Shown: in pieces, positions 1 to 8,873 of the stretch | Layout of the letters: each line of letters opens with the position of its first letter | Position numbering within the stretch: position 1 is the stretch's first letter | DNA from: Betaproteobacteria bacterium | GTDB taxonomy: Bacteria > Pseudomonadota > Gammaproteobacteria > Burkholderiales > Rhodocyclaceae | DNA: 64,000 bases | Direction of reading: 5' to 3' | NCBI GenBank assembly: GCA_016705475.1 | Contig: JADIYD010000006.1 | Span: 124,001-188,000 of the forward strand | The notes under the pieces: model-generated | What the model was told of the DNA's origin: nothing | The model's input: only the letters and a program-made list of their open reading frames with translations | Database searches by the model: none | Program-made: the position numbers and the translations under genes

Positions 1-824
1 GAGAACGGGCCAGAACGGCACAGTCGGTTCGCTTCGACCACCACAGCGTCGATATTGGCCATGGACTCGCGGCACTGCCCGGCGACATCCCCCGGCGATA
101 CGGTCTCGTGACCGATGATGCTCGCCGTGCCCGAGATGAACAGAATTTCCTGCCCCTCCGGATAAACCAGCGCGCCACGAGAGAAAGTCGGGCTGCGCGG
201 GCCGTAGTCTGGCGGGTAGTTGTAGGCGCTGACCTGGCGCGGGTTTTCGAGCGGTACAGCTGGCGTCGTTCCGGCCATAAAGGCAATGCTGAGCGGACCA
301 CCGGCCAGACCGATAGCACAAGCCGCCGGCACGTTACCCGTCGCGCCACGGTGGCACTTGAGAAACGCTTCCTGCCGGCCGACATTGAATTGCCGGTAGC
401 GCTCAAGTCCATGTATGTCCAGATTGATCGCCGCCAGATAGTTCCACACGCGCCACAAATGCGGCACCCGTTCCGCATCGAGCAGTCTGAATATTCGGCG
501 ATAGGCTTCTTCGCTGGCTGCCTGCAAGCGCGTACTGCCGCGCGTCGCATCGAAATCAGCCTCGTCGAGCTGAAGCACGCCGTAGAGCAAACCATCTGTC
601 CGGCGCCAGGAAATACCTTCCCTGAAGCCGGAAGTAACGGCTTGATCCGTCAGCCAGGTTTCATTGATGGCGGCTGACGTTGCCCCAAGCAGGGGGGCAA
701 AAACCCGTTGCACCGGCCAGGCCGGAAGAGCACCGCTGGCTGGCTCGCCAACCAGCGCACCACCGAGTTCACTGCCGGTTTCACGTGAAACCACAGATGG
801 CGAAGAAACGAAACTGAGCGCCAC
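1..824 (-). CDS. Chorismatase (FkbO/Hyg5/XanB2-like), 3' end cut by window edge
   Basis: I translated the minus strand from a GTG at 824 that overlaps the stop of the upstream halogenase-like gene by one base (TAGTG). The frame stays open to base 1, so about 274 residues are visible and the C-terminus is missing. Visible motifs are WNYLAAIN near residue 140 and the near-diagnostic FISGTASIIGHETV near residue 230, followed by an R-E-S-M-A-N-I-D-A-V helix. These are typical of the FkbO/Hyg5/XanB2 chorismatases (often annotated pteridine-dependent deoxygenase), which hydrolyse chorismate to hydroxybenzoates or dihydroxycyclohexadiene acids. In xanthomonadin and aryl-polyene clusters the enzyme supplies 3- or 4-hydroxybenzoate as the aryl head-group; that role here is inferred from the halogenase neighbour. 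A parS-like site lies inside the coding sequence (777-792). Confidence 0.8.
   Translation of the reverse strand, partial: MALSFVSSPSVVSRETGSELGGALVGEPASGALPAWPVQRVFAPLLGATSAAINETWLTDQAVTSGFREGISWRRTDGLLYGVLQLDEADFDATRGSTRLQAASEEAYRRIFRLLDAERVPHLWRVWNYLAAINLDIHGLERYRQFNVGRQEAFLKCHRGATGNVPAACAIGLAGGPLSIAFMAGTTPAVPLENPRQVSAYNYPPDYGPRSPTFSRGALVYPEGQEILFISGTASIIGHETVSPGDVAGQCRESMANIDAVVVEANRLCRSGPF
777..792. promoter_or_regulatory. parS-like ParB site 1
   Basis: The inner 14 bases GTTTCACGTGAAAC form a perfect palindrome identical to the core of the ParB recognition sequence parS. The site lies within the chorismatase coding sequence, about 9 kb left of dnaA. Confidence 0.8.
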
Positions 825-2155
825 TATGCGTTGTAAACGACGTTGTCGTCGACCTTGCGAATGTTGAAACGCCGACGTTTCCAGCCCATGAATGCTTTTC
901 TCGGCTGCAGGATATTGGCAAGGTAATAAATGATCTTGAACATCCGTATCGATGACCAGATTGGCGTCTTACCGAAAATGTCACCGGCCAGCATGGAAAG
1001 TACGGCTTCCTTGGTGCGGAAGTAGTTGCGCGGCCCCATGAAGAACTCGCGCATGATCGGATTGGTCACGCGGTAGATGAACCAGGAGAATTCCTTCGGC
1101 CCGTGTTTCATGAGCGCATCGAATTTCTTGAGCGCCGCCGGTGCCTTGGCTGGGTCTTTCAGACAGGTATCGATCGCTTCGGCGGCGACCACGCCGCTGT
1201 TCATGGCGAGGAGCACGCCCGACGAAAACACGGGGTCGATGAAGGCATAGGCGTCGCCGAGCATGACGTAGTTGTTGCCGTGGTTGCGTTCGGAGACATA
1301 GGAGAAGTTCCCCGTGGCCTCGACTTCATTGACCAGCACGGCTTCCTTCATGCGCATGGTGAGCTTCGGGCATTGGGCAATGCCATCCATCAGAAATTGC
1401 TGAAGGCTGCGCTGCCCCTTCGTCTTCATGTAGTACGGCCAGGTCACCATGCCGATACTGGTGACGCCGTGCTGCATCGGGATGAACCAAAACCAGCCAT
1501 GCTCGAACCAGAAAATGGTGATGTTGCCCTCGCACTGCCCTTCGTGCCGCTGGGCACCGGTGAAGTGACCGTAGATGGCTGAACTGTTGTGCTTGGGGTT
1601 GCGGTGCTTGATCTGGAAACGGTTGGCCAGAAAAGTGTCGCGACCTGAGGCATCGACGACGAAGCGGGCTTGCCACTCGGTTTCACGACCGTCGTCATGC
1701 ATGGCGCGGACGGTCGCCGTGTTGTCCGGCAGGAAATCGACAGCCTTGGCCTTGCAGCCTTCATGGACCTCGACACCTTTCTTCGCCGCGTTGCGGATCA
1801 GGATGGTATCGAACTGATCGCGCTTGACCTGGTAGGCGTGGGGCATGGACTTGTCCCACGCCTCGGCAAAGACGAAGACCGACGACTCTTCATGATTCGG
1901 CGAAACAAACTCGGCGCCCGGCTTGTACATGCCGATGGCCTTCACTTCCTCGGCAATGCCCATACGCTCGAAGAGCGGCAGATTGGCCGGCAGCAGGGAT
2001 TCACCGATATGAAAACGCGGGTGGTGGGCCTTTTCGAGCATCACCACCTTGTAGCCCTTCTCGGCCAGCATGGGCGCCACAGTACAACCGGCCGGCCCAC
2101 CACCAATGACCAGCACGTCACACTGTTTTCGTTCCGCTCCCTGCGTTTGTTCCAT
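824..2155 (-). CDS. FAD-dependent halogenase-like oxidoreductase
   Basis: 443 residues. The ATG at 2155 follows an AAGGG ribosome-binding sequence; the frame is open further upstream but that stretch is not protein-like. The N-terminus has the Rossmann FAD motif GGGPAGCTVA and then PRFHIGESLLP, the flavin-dependent halogenase signature. GWFWFIP near residue 225 fits the halogenase GWxWxIP motif, and a second FAD segment (MLGDAYAFIDPVFSSGV) follows. Genes of this type sit in most aryl-polyene/xanthomonadin clusters as 'tryptophan halogenase', where true halogenation versus plain oxidation is unsettled. It is co-directional and overlapping with the chorismatase downstream, so both are probably in one operon with the lipoprotein and radical SAM genes upstream. 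Family is secure; substrate is inference. Confidence 0.85.
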   Translation of the reverse strand: MEQTQGAERKQCDVLVIGGGPAGCTVAPMLAEKGYKVVMLEKAHHPRFHIGESLLPANLPLFERMGIAEEVKAIGMYKPGAEFVSPNHEESSVFVFAEAWDKSMPHAYQVKRDQFDTILIRNAAKKGVEVHEGCKAKAVDFLPDNTATVRAMHDDGRETEWQARFVVDASGRDTFLANRFQIKHRNPKHNSSAIYGHFTGAQRHEGQCEGNITIFWFEHGWFWFIPMQHGVTSIGMVTWPYYMKTKGQRSLQQFLMDGIAQCPKLTMRMKEAVLVNEVEATGNFSYVSERNHGNNYVMLGDAYAFIDPVFSSGVLLAMNSGVVAAEAIDTCLKDPAKAPAALKKFDALMKHGPKEFSWFIYRVTNPIMREFFMGPRNYFRTKEAVLSMLAGDIFGKTPIWSSIRMFKIIYYLANILQPRKAFMGWKRRRFNIRKVDDNVVYNA

Positions 2156-2193
2156 CCTGAAAACCCTTATTTGTTCTCTGTGGCCACGACGAA

Positions 2194-2832
2194 TTATTTG
2201 CCCTTGTAGGTCATGTAGCCCACGGTCTCGGAATGGCCGTCGATCTTGCTGACGCTCCCCTTGGCCCAATACACGTAGTAGGGGCCGAAGCTCGACCACC
2301 AGTACCGCCAGTAGGGGCCATCCAGCTTGGGATTTTCGTTGGTTTGCGGATGACCAACCGCCATGATGACCTGTTCCCTGGTCATGCCTTTCATGAGTTG
2401 GCCCTTGGCGATGGCAGCGCGCACGGCGGGCGAAAACTTGGCCATCTTGGCCTTTGGATCTTCAAGAACAACCAGCTTGTTGACCCACTGTTCAGTCGTT
2501 TCGTCAGCCCGGCCATAGTCGTGACCGAGCCGGTAGGCCTTGCCCTCGACGTCTATGTTGGCGCGATAGCCGTCGATCTTCAGCACGCGAATCGGTGTAC
2601 CAGCCGGGATGAACGGCAACTGGGCCAGGTTCGAATCACTGATCCAGTCGCCCGAATAATGCAAGTTGCAGCAGGCATAACCACTGCGGACCGCTGCGTC
2701 TTTCTTGACCTCGGCTGTCGGTTTACCGTCTTCCGGCTTGGCTTCATTGCCCTTGCAGGCACCCAAAGCCACGACGACACAGGCTGCTGCGGTCAACCGG
2801 AAAAAACGGCCAAAAATGAAATCTTCTTTCAT
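2194..2832 (-). CDS. Lipoprotein with BamE/SmpA-like C-terminal motif
   Basis: 212 residues from an ATG at 2832. The N-terminal hydrophobic segment ends in a lipobox (VALGAC, Cys near residue 24), so the product should be a lipidated envelope protein. The middle contains an SH3-like stretch (IPAGTPIRVLKIDGYRANIDV). The segment KGMTREQVIMAVGHPQ near residue 150 resembles the BamE/OmlA helix-turn motif, and the tail is rich in Trp and Tyr. It lies 38 bp downstream of the radical SAM gene and 38 bp upstream of the halogenase-like gene on the same strand, so an operon is likely. No function is assigned; an envelope role linked to pigment localisation or outer-membrane stability is possible. A copy of the dispersed USS-like repeat falls in the signal-peptide codons (2787-2818). 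Confidence 0.75.
   Translation of the reverse strand: MKEDFIFGRFFRLTAAACVVVALGACKGNEAKPEDGKPTAEVKKDAAVRSGYACCNLHYSGDWISDSNLAQLPFIPAGTPIRVLKIDGYRANIDVEGKAYRLGHDYGRADETTEQWVNKLVVLEDPKAKMAKFSPAVRAAIAKGQLMKGMTREQVIMAVGHPQTNENPKLDGPYWRYWWSSFGPYYVYWAKGSVSKIDGHSETVGYMTYKGK
2787..2818 (-). repeat. USS-like dispersed repeat, copy 1
   Basis: Plus-strand sequence begins CTGCGGTCAACCGG, then six A, five bases (CGGCC) and five A. It lies in the signal-peptide codons of the lipoprotein gene. One of at least 16 copies. Confidence 0.7.
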
Positions 2833-2869
2833 GTCGGTGCCTCCCCGATGCCCATGACGAAAAAAGGGA

Positions 2870-4516
2870 TTATACCGCTGCCTGCGCGGCTGGCGGCGTA
2901 CAGCATGCCGATGCCTCATAGACAACAGGAATGATCTGCTTGGCTGCATCGCGCCGGGTCAGCTTGATGGGCGACAGGGAGACGATGTTGTCGATCAGCA
3001 GTTCGGTCGATAGTTGCGGCCTCAGGCCAAGTGGCTGGCGTGGATGCAGCTTGAATTCGCGTGCAGCTTTTTCGAGCTGCTCCTTGTTTGAGCTGAAGTA
3101 GCGCGCGGCAGCGATGGTTTCCGGCAGATGCTTGAGCACATGCCAGAGACTCCAGCGGTGCTGCCACAAACGCTTGGCGAAGCGACGCTGATAGCCCTTG
3201 CTGTCGTAGAAACGCTTGATGTGCCAGTTGTAAAGGGCATCCATTTCCTCTCGGGATTCGAAACCTTCTGGCAGATACACGAAATTCAGGCAGTTCATGA
3301 GGCGCCAGTCTTCGACAAAATCGCCGGTCGGGTCGTTGATGCACTCGTCCCAGATAGGGGCCCCATGCAGCGGGCTGAACTTGGTCATGTTCATTTCATC
3401 GAGTTCAAGTGACAGGATGAAATCGCTGGTCGTCCGCACGGTTTCCGGGGTTTCGCCAGGCATGCCGAAAATGAACAGGCCCTTTGCACGCAAACCGGCG
3501 GCATGGATGGAACGCACCGTTTCGCGCACGGCTTCCAGGGTTACGCCGGCCTTGTGCCGCTCCATCATTTCCGGGTCGGCCGATTCGATGCCGATCGATA
3601 CCATGAGCGCGCCCGCTTTTTTGAGCTTGACGAGCATTTCATCCGACGTATGGCCGGCGCGAATGGCGCAGTTGAACTGCATGCCGAGCGGATTTGCAAT
3701 CAACAGCTCACAGAGATCGAGGACACGCTGTTTCTTGGCGGTGAACAGATCGTCGTACATGTTGATGTGCCAGACACCGAAGTTGTCCCGCAAATACTTC
3801 ATGTGATCGTAGATGTACTGCGGCGAATTGGTCTTGTAGGCGCGCTCGAACACCGTGCGGTCGCAAAACGAGCAGGTATAGGGGCAGCCACGCGACGTGA
3901 TCATCGTCGCGCCATGGCGTTTTTCGTAGGCAAACAGCGGCAAATGGTAGGCGTGAGGAAAACCAGCCAGCTTTTCATAGGCGGGGAAGGGCAGTTCATC
4001 GAGGCTGGTAATGCGATCGCGACGCGGATTGGCGACGATACGGCCGGCCTCGTTGCGCCAGATCAGGTTACCAATCGACGCCAGCGGCTTGCCATCCGCC
4101 AGTTCCAGCATGGCGCCTTCGCCTTCACCCATGACCAGATAATCGATTTCGGGGAATTTTTCGAGAATGGGTGCGCCGAGCGACGATACATGGACGTTGC
4201 CAAAAACAATCTTGATTTCGGGCCGACGCTCGCGAATATAGGCAGCGATTTCGAAGGCATCCATGAAACCGGAGGTGGTGGCCGAAAACCCGACCATTTC
4301 CGGGTTGGTAGCCAACACTATTTCAGCATTTTCTGCCGTCGTGGGGGGTGCATAGGGCCCGAGGCAGTCGTGCAATTGCACGCTGTGACCAAATTTTTCC
4401 AGCCAACTTCCAAGCTGCATGATGCCAATGGGCGGCATGCGATTGGCCAGCACCGAAAAATCGGGTTGGCCAGGCACAAAATTGAAGCCAGCGGGGTGAA
4501 CAAGCGTGATGCGCAT
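2870..4516 (-). CDS. B12-binding-domain radical SAM protein
   Basis: 548 residues; ATG at 4516 with a GAGGA ribosome-binding sequence. Residues about 1-150 form a cobalamin-binding-like Rossmann domain (MRITLVHPAGFNF at the start, then MPPIGIMQLGSWLEKFGH). Near residue 210 is the radical SAM cluster motif CPYTCSFC (CxxxCxxC), followed by a TIM-barrel with IGIESADPEMMERHKAG and GLFIFGMPGET, typical of BchE/HpnJ-like enzymes. The classical cobalamin DxHxxG motif is not obvious, so B12 may not be bound. It is the first gene of the minus-strand run that continues into lipoprotein, halogenase-like and chorismatase genes. A methylation or cyclisation step on a lipid or polyene is plausible, but the substrate is unknown. 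Confidence 0.8.
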   Translation of the reverse strand: MRITLVHPAGFNFVPGQPDFSVLANRMPPIGIMQLGSWLEKFGHSVQLHDCLGPYAPPTTAENAEIVLATNPEMVGFSATTSGFMDAFEIAAYIRERRPEIKIVFGNVHVSSLGAPILEKFPEIDYLVMGEGEGAMLELADGKPLASIGNLIWRNEAGRIVANPRRDRITSLDELPFPAYEKLAGFPHAYHLPLFAYEKRHGATMITSRGCPYTCSFCDRTVFERAYKTNSPQYIYDHMKYLRDNFGVWHINMYDDLFTAKKQRVLDLCELLIANPLGMQFNCAIRAGHTSDEMLVKLKKAGALMVSIGIESADPEMMERHKAGVTLEAVRETVRSIHAAGLRAKGLFIFGMPGETPETVRTTSDFILSLELDEMNMTKFSPLHGAPIWDECINDPTGDFVEDWRLMNCLNFVYLPEGFESREEMDALYNWHIKRFYDSKGYQRRFAKRLWQHRWSLWHVLKHLPETIAAARYFSSNKEQLEKAAREFKLHPRQPLGLRPQLSTELLIDNIVSLSPIKLTRRDAAKQIIPVVYEASACCTPPAAQAAV

Positions 4517-4586
4517 CTGGATTCCTCAAACGTAGTGGCTGGATTTTATTGGAAAAGACTGAAGCGCATCAGTTCCGGAAAAAGTA

Positions 4587-5363
4587 TTACAAAACACTGA
4601 ACGTATCCCATGAAAATTTCACAATCAAGACAGCAACCATGACGAGGAACAACTGGCGAATGAAGCCGCTGCCATACTTCAGCGCCAGACGCGTACCGAG
4701 CATTGAACCACTCACATTGGCGACAGCCATGGCAGCCGCCACGAGCGGCAAAATGTAGCCATGAGGCAGAAAATAGCCGAGCGCAGCCAGGTTGGTCGCC
4801 ACATTGACCACCTTTGCCCCAGCCGAGGCATGCAGGAAGTCAAATCCAAAAAATCGGACGAATAGAAAAATCAAAAAACTGCCGGTACCTGGCCCGAAAA
4901 ATCCATCGTAGAACCCGATGAGCGCGCCAAGCAGAATGGCGTAAATCAACTCACGATGACCCGCATGAGCAGGGCGGTGATGCAAGCCGAATTCCTTGCG
5001 TTTCAGGGTGTATACCGCAGCAACGACGAGCAAAAAAAGGATCAGTGGCCTGACCACATCCTTTGGCAACCAGGCGACGGTAGCAGCACCGATATACGAA
5101 AAGATAAAAGCAGCCAGAGCAGCCGGCAATATGGTTCGCCACGGCATCACAACCTGCCGGGCATAACGCCAGGTGGCGTTGGCTGTGCCGACCACACTGG
5201 CGCATTTGTTGGTGCCAAACAGGGTTGCTGCTGATTCGGTTGGATAAACCGCAAACAAAGTCGGTATCTGAATCAAACCACCACCGCCAACAACTGCATC
5301 TACCACACCGGCCATCAGAGCGGCTGTCAATAAAACCAATATTTCCGGGGTCAGAAAGTCCAA
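4587..5363 (-). CDS. TSUP (TauE/SafE) family membrane permease
   Basis: 258 residues and about eight hydrophobic segments. The two pseudo-symmetric TSUP signatures are visible: VVGGGGLIQIPTLF near residue 25 and GFYDGFFGPGTGSFLIF near residue 150. The family exports or imports sulfite, sulfonates or other small organic anions; the substrate here cannot be read from sequence. An in-frame TAG lies two codons upstream, so the start is TTG at 5363 (giving MDFLTPEILV) or a codon further in. There is no strong ribosome-binding sequence. Upstream is the AT-rich DnaA-box region; downstream is the radical SAM gene on the same strand, 70 bp away. Confidence 0.8.
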   Translation of the reverse strand: MDFLTPEILVLLTAALMAGVVDAVVGGGGLIQIPTLFAVYPTESAATLFGTNKCASVVGTANATWRYARQVVMPWRTILPAALAAFIFSYIGAATVAWLPKDVVRPLILFLLVVAAVYTLKRKEFGLHHRPAHAGHRELIYAILLGALIGFYDGFFGPGTGSFLIFLFVRFFGFDFLHASAGAKVVNVATNLAALGYFLPHGYILPLVAAAMAVANVSGSMLGTRLALKYGSGFIRQLFLVMVAVLIVKFSWDTFSVL

Positions 5364-5399
5364 GTTCTAGATCCAGATTTCAAGTTCGCGCGGTGTACA

Positions 5400-5637
5400 G
5401 GGTTTTTAATAATAATTATATGTAAACCAACTAATGAGAATAACTCAGCAATAGATCTGTGGATAAAAACAATTAACACAATTAATTCAGTTGTTTATGG
5501 TCAATTTGTGGTGCTTGGTAACTTGCTGACTTGCCTGTGGATGAATTCGGGATAGTTTTTCGTTTTTAGAAAATACCCGACTTGCCCACAATTCTCGGAC
5601 AGCTTGTACACAGGCTTATGTACACCCTGCCAACAAC
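5400..5637. other. AT-rich intergenic region with a cluster of DnaA-box-like sites (oriC-like)
   Basis: Between the TSUP gene and mnmE. The first 120 bp are strongly AT-rich. Box-like sites: TGTGGATAA at 5458-5466 (perfect), TGTGGATGA at 5536-5544 (one mismatch), TTGTACACA at 5604-5612 (one mismatch), TTATGTACA at 5616-5624 (one mismatch) and TTGCCCACA at 5582-5590 (two mismatches). The arrangement of an unwinding-element-like stretch beside boxes, next to mnmE, resembles a replication origin, but this could also be DnaA-regulated promoter DNA. No gene is seen here. Confidence 0.5.
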
Positions 5638-6984
5638 TTATTTTCCGATGCAGAATCGACTGAAAATGACGCCGAGAAGATCGTCGGCGGTGAACTCACC
5701 GGTGATCTGACCAAGCGATTGCTGAGCCAACCTGAGTTCTTCGGCAAAAAGTTCGAGGGCGGGAAACTTGGTTTCGACCACATTTCGTGCTGCGGCGATG
5801 TGTTCCTGCGCATCGGACAGGGCACGAAGATGGCGCTCGCGAGCGATGAAAACGTCTTCAGTCTGATGCCAGCCGGCAATGCGCAGCAACTCCTGGCGCA
5901 GTAGGTCTATGCCTTCGCCAGAGCGTGCAGACAATGAGATTGCTATGGTGTCTGGCTCATCATGGCGCTCGGCCTGAGCGCCTGACAGGTCGATCTTGTT
6001 GTAGATGGTGACCCGTTTAAGGCGCTCCGGCAGTCTGGCGAGAATTTCGCTATCGGCAGCGCTGACACCGGTTCGTGCATCAACGAGCAGAAGGACCGCG
6101 TCAGCCCGTTCAATTTCCTGCCAGCTGCGGGCAATGCCGATCTTTTCAACCTCGTCTTCGGTTTCCCGAAGGCCGGCGGTATCGATGATGTGGAGCGGAA
6201 TTCCCTCGATCTGGATGGTCGACCGCAGCGCATCGCGTGTCGTGCCGGCAATGGGCGTCACGATGGCCAGATCGTCGCCAGCGAGCCGGTTGAGCAGTGA
6301 GGACTTGCCGACATTGGGCTGTCCGGCCAGAACGACGTGCAGACCCGATTGAAGCAGTTTTCCCTGACCGGCTCGATCGAATATCAGCGCCAGTTTGAGT
6401 TGCAGCGTTTCAAGACGACCAAAGGCATTGGCCGCCTTGAGGAAATCGATGTCTTCTTCCGGAAAATCCAGCGTCGCCTCAACCAGCATGCGCAGGTTGA
6501 TCAGTTCGTCATTGAGTTCGCCAATTGCCCGTGAGAACTCGCCTTGCAATGAACGGACGGCAGAACGCGCTGCGCTGCTCGTGGCTGCATCAATCAGGTC
6601 GGCGACGGCCTCGGCCTGAGCCAGATCCATTTTGCCGTTGAGGAAGGCCCTGCGGCTGAATTCACCGGGTTCGGCCAGCCTTGCCCCAAGATCGAGGCAG
6701 CGGGCGAGCAGCATCTGCATGACCACAGGTCCACCATGACCCTGCAGTTCGAGAACGTCCTCGCCGGTAAAAGAGTGGGGATTCGGGAAAAACAGCAGAA
6801 TTCCACTGTCGACCGTAGCACCATCGGCCGCCTTGAAATCGGCCAGCGTTGCGTAACGCGGCTTGGGTGTCTTGCCCGTCAGCGCAAAAGCAAAGGGCAG
6901 CAAATTGCTGCCCGAAATGCGGATGACGCCGACACCACCACGGCCCGGGGCAGTAGCGATGGCGGCGATGGTGTCAGATTTCAC
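5638..6984 (-). CDS. mnmE: tRNA uridine-5-carboxymethylaminomethyl modification GTPase MnmE
   Basis: 448 residues, GTG start at 6984 just three bases after the yidC stop. N-terminal formyl-THF-binding domain (TIAAIATAPGRGGVGVIRISG), then a G domain with GQPNVGKSSLLN (G1), DTAGLRETED (G3) and NKIDLSG (G4). The C-terminus ends FSRFCIGK, the conserved CIGK motif whose Cys is needed for catalysis. Length is normal. With MnmG (not in the window) it modifies the wobble uridine of several tRNAs. It is the last gene of the rpmH-rnpA-yidD-yidC-mnmE run. Confidence 0.97.
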   Translation of the reverse strand: MKSDTIAAIATAPGRGGVGVIRISGSNLLPFAFALTGKTPKPRYATLADFKAADGATVDSGILLFFPNPHSFTGEDVLELQGHGGPVVMQMLLARCLDLGARLAEPGEFSRRAFLNGKMDLAQAEAVADLIDAATSSAARSAVRSLQGEFSRAIGELNDELINLRMLVEATLDFPEEDIDFLKAANAFGRLETLQLKLALIFDRAGQGKLLQSGLHVVLAGQPNVGKSSLLNRLAGDDLAIVTPIAGTTRDALRSTIQIEGIPLHIIDTAGLRETEDEVEKIGIARSWQEIERADAVLLLVDARTGVSAADSEILARLPERLKRVTIYNKIDLSGAQAERHDEPDTIAISLSARSGEGIDLLRQELLRIAGWHQTEDVFIARERHLRALSDAQEHIAAARNVVETKFPALELFAEELRLAQQSLGQITGEFTADDLLGVIFSRFCIGK

Positions 6985-6987
6985 ACC

Positions 6988-8634
6988 TTATGCTTTGGCG
7001 TCGTTGGCAGCCTTGCCGCCGGCGTCGATCACCCGTGTGATCTGCCACTGCTGGGCAATGGAGAGCACGTTGTTGACCACCCAGTAAAGCACCAGACCGG
7101 CCGGGAACCAGAAGAACATGAAGCCGAAAATCAGCGGCATGGCCATCATGACCTTGGCCTGGATCGGATCCGGCGGTGTCGGGTTGAGCTTGGTCTGGAC
7201 GAACATCGACACCATCATGATGACGGGCAGGATGTAATAGGGGTCAGGCGATGCCAGATCCTTGATCCACAGTGTCCATGGTGCGTCGCGCATTTCGACG
7301 GCACCGAGCAACACCCAGTAGAGCGCGATGAAAACGGGAATCTGGACCAGAATCGGCAGGCAGCCGCCGAGCGGGTTGACCTTCTCGGTCTGGTACATCT
7401 TCATCATTTCCTGGTTCATGCGCTGCTTGTCGTCGCCAAAACGCTCTTTTAGCTGCACCAGACGTGGCGTCAGAACCTTCATCTTGGCCATCGAGCGATA
7501 CGAAGCAGCGGACAGCGGGAAGAAAATGGCCTTGATGATGATGGTCAGAATGACGATGGCCCAGCCCCAGTTGCCAACCAGCTTGTGGATGGCTTCCAGC
7601 GCCCAGAAAATCGGCGCGGCAACCACCGTCAGCCAGCCGTAGTCGACGACAAGGTCGAGACCTTCGGCAATTTGCTTGAGCGCTGTCTGTTCCTGCGGAC
7701 CGGCATACAGGGTGACCGAGGTTTCACCCTTGGCACCCGGCGCAATTTCGGCAACCGGAACGATCACGCCGGTCTGGAAGACATTGCTGCCTTCGACCTT
7801 GCGCATGTAGAACTCGCGTTGCGTCTTTTCCTTGGGAACCCAGGCTGCCACGAAGTAGTGCTGGACCATGGCCAGCCAGCCGTTATCGGCCGTCTTGGCA
7901 AACTTGGCCTTGTTGTCGGCAATCGCGCTGAAATCGATCTTCTGGTACTTTTCCGCGTCGGTAAACACGGCCGGACCGGTGAAGGTCGAGACCATGGCCG
8001 TTTCGCCGGCCGGCGCGACATCATCGCGCTGCAACTGGAAGTACGCATGCGGCGCAATGGCCTTGTCGCTGCCGTTAGCAATTTCCCAGGCGACATCAAT
8101 CTGATACGAACCACGTTTGAAGGTGAGTATCTTGGCAACCTTGAGGCCACTCTGATCCGTCGATTCCAAGCGCAGTTTCAGCTCGTTTGCGCCGTCGGCC
8201 AGCATCGTGGCACCGTCGACACGCTTGAAAACCGAACGATGGGTCGGCAAACCTTCGCCAATCAGCCCAGCCTGGGCGAGATACTTGTGCTTGGCATCAA
8301 ACAGGACAAAGGTCTTGTCCTTGTTGTCGTGTTCCTTGTACCGGAGCAGTTCGAGGGCAACTACATCGCCGCCTTGGGCGGAAATGGTGGCCTTCAGCAG
8401 ATCGGTCGTGACCGTGAACGTCTCGGCAGTAGAAACCGGCGCAGCGACAACAGGCGCAACGGGAGATCCCTTGGGCTGCAGCGAAGTAGACGGGACCGGC
8501 GCGGCGCTGCCGGCGGGGGTAGTAGCCACCGCATCGGCGGCTGGCTTTGGCTGGTTGTACTTCTGCCAGTTTTCCCACAGCATGAAGCTGGAGAAAGTGA
8601 AGATCAAAACCAGTATCAGGCGTCGAGTATCCAT
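6988..8634 (-). CDS. yidC: Membrane protein insertase YidC
   Basis: 548 residues from ATG at 8634. The N-terminal signal anchor (RLILVLIFTFSSFMLWENWQKYNQP) matches Gram-negative YidC. A large periplasmic beta-domain follows, and the C-terminal insertase domain begins near residue 345 (LVGNWGWAIVILTIIIKAIFFPLS, then MKVLTPRLVQLKERFGDD). It has the usual five core membrane helices. YidC inserts and folds inner-membrane proteins alone or with SecYEG. It sits 26 bp downstream of yidD. Confidence 0.97.
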   Translation of the reverse strand: MDTRRLILVLIFTFSSFMLWENWQKYNQPKPAADAVATTPAGSAAPVPSTSLQPKGSPVAPVVAAPVSTAETFTVTTDLLKATISAQGGDVVALELLRYKEHDNKDKTFVLFDAKHKYLAQAGLIGEGLPTHRSVFKRVDGATMLADGANELKLRLESTDQSGLKVAKILTFKRGSYQIDVAWEIANGSDKAIAPHAYFQLQRDDVAPAGETAMVSTFTGPAVFTDAEKYQKIDFSAIADNKAKFAKTADNGWLAMVQHYFVAAWVPKEKTQREFYMRKVEGSNVFQTGVIVPVAEIAPGAKGETSVTLYAGPQEQTALKQIAEGLDLVVDYGWLTVVAAPIFWALEAIHKLVGNWGWAIVILTIIIKAIFFPLSAASYRSMAKMKVLTPRLVQLKERFGDDKQRMNQEMMKMYQTEKVNPLGGCLPILVQIPVFIALYWVLLGAVEMRDAPWTLWIKDLASPDPYYILPVIMMVSMFVQTKLNPTPPDPIQAKVMMAMPLIFGFMFFWFPAGLVLYWVVNNVLSIAQQWQITRVIDAGGKAANDAKA

Positions 8635-8660
8635 GAACAGCCTACAAAAGAATTCTTGAA

Positions 8661-8873
8661 TCAGGGTACAGGATCATACCCACCAGGATGCCATGGGTGG
8701 CAACGGCCGACTCTTTTCAAGCCCAGCCAGCCACCCCGGAAGGCGCCATATTTCTGTATTGCTTCTACCATATATGCCGAGCAACTCGGCACATGTCGGC
8801 AGCTACGTCCGAGAAAGGGGCTGATCGCATATTGATAGATGCGAACCAGTCCAATCAACAAATACTTCATCAT
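8661..8873 (-). CDS. yidD: Membrane protein insertion efficiency factor YidD
   Basis: 70 residues; starts MMKYLLIGLVRIYQYAISPF and contains the family hallmark CRHVPSCSAYMVEAIQKYG with three conserved cysteines (DUF37/haemolytic family). The start codon overlaps the rnpA stop by four bases, so translation is probably coupled. It is a small peripheral inner-membrane protein that helps YidC-dependent insertion; the conserved neighbourhood rnpA-yidD-yidC supports this. Confidence 0.95.
   Translation of the reverse strand: MMKYLLIGLVRIYQYAISPFLGRSCRHVPSCSAYMVEAIQKYGAFRGGWLGLKRVGRCHPWHPGGYDPVP

Noticed and set aside
6219..6245. GGTCGACCGCAG core without AT tracts (also near 12887, 32997, 46765, 63607)
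   Set aside because: Core only or poorly spaced tracts; not counted as copies of the USS-like repeat, although some may be decayed copies.
7585..8835. 416-codon plus-strand ORF opposite yidC
   Set aside because: Antisense shadow of yidC and yidD with no recognisable domain.
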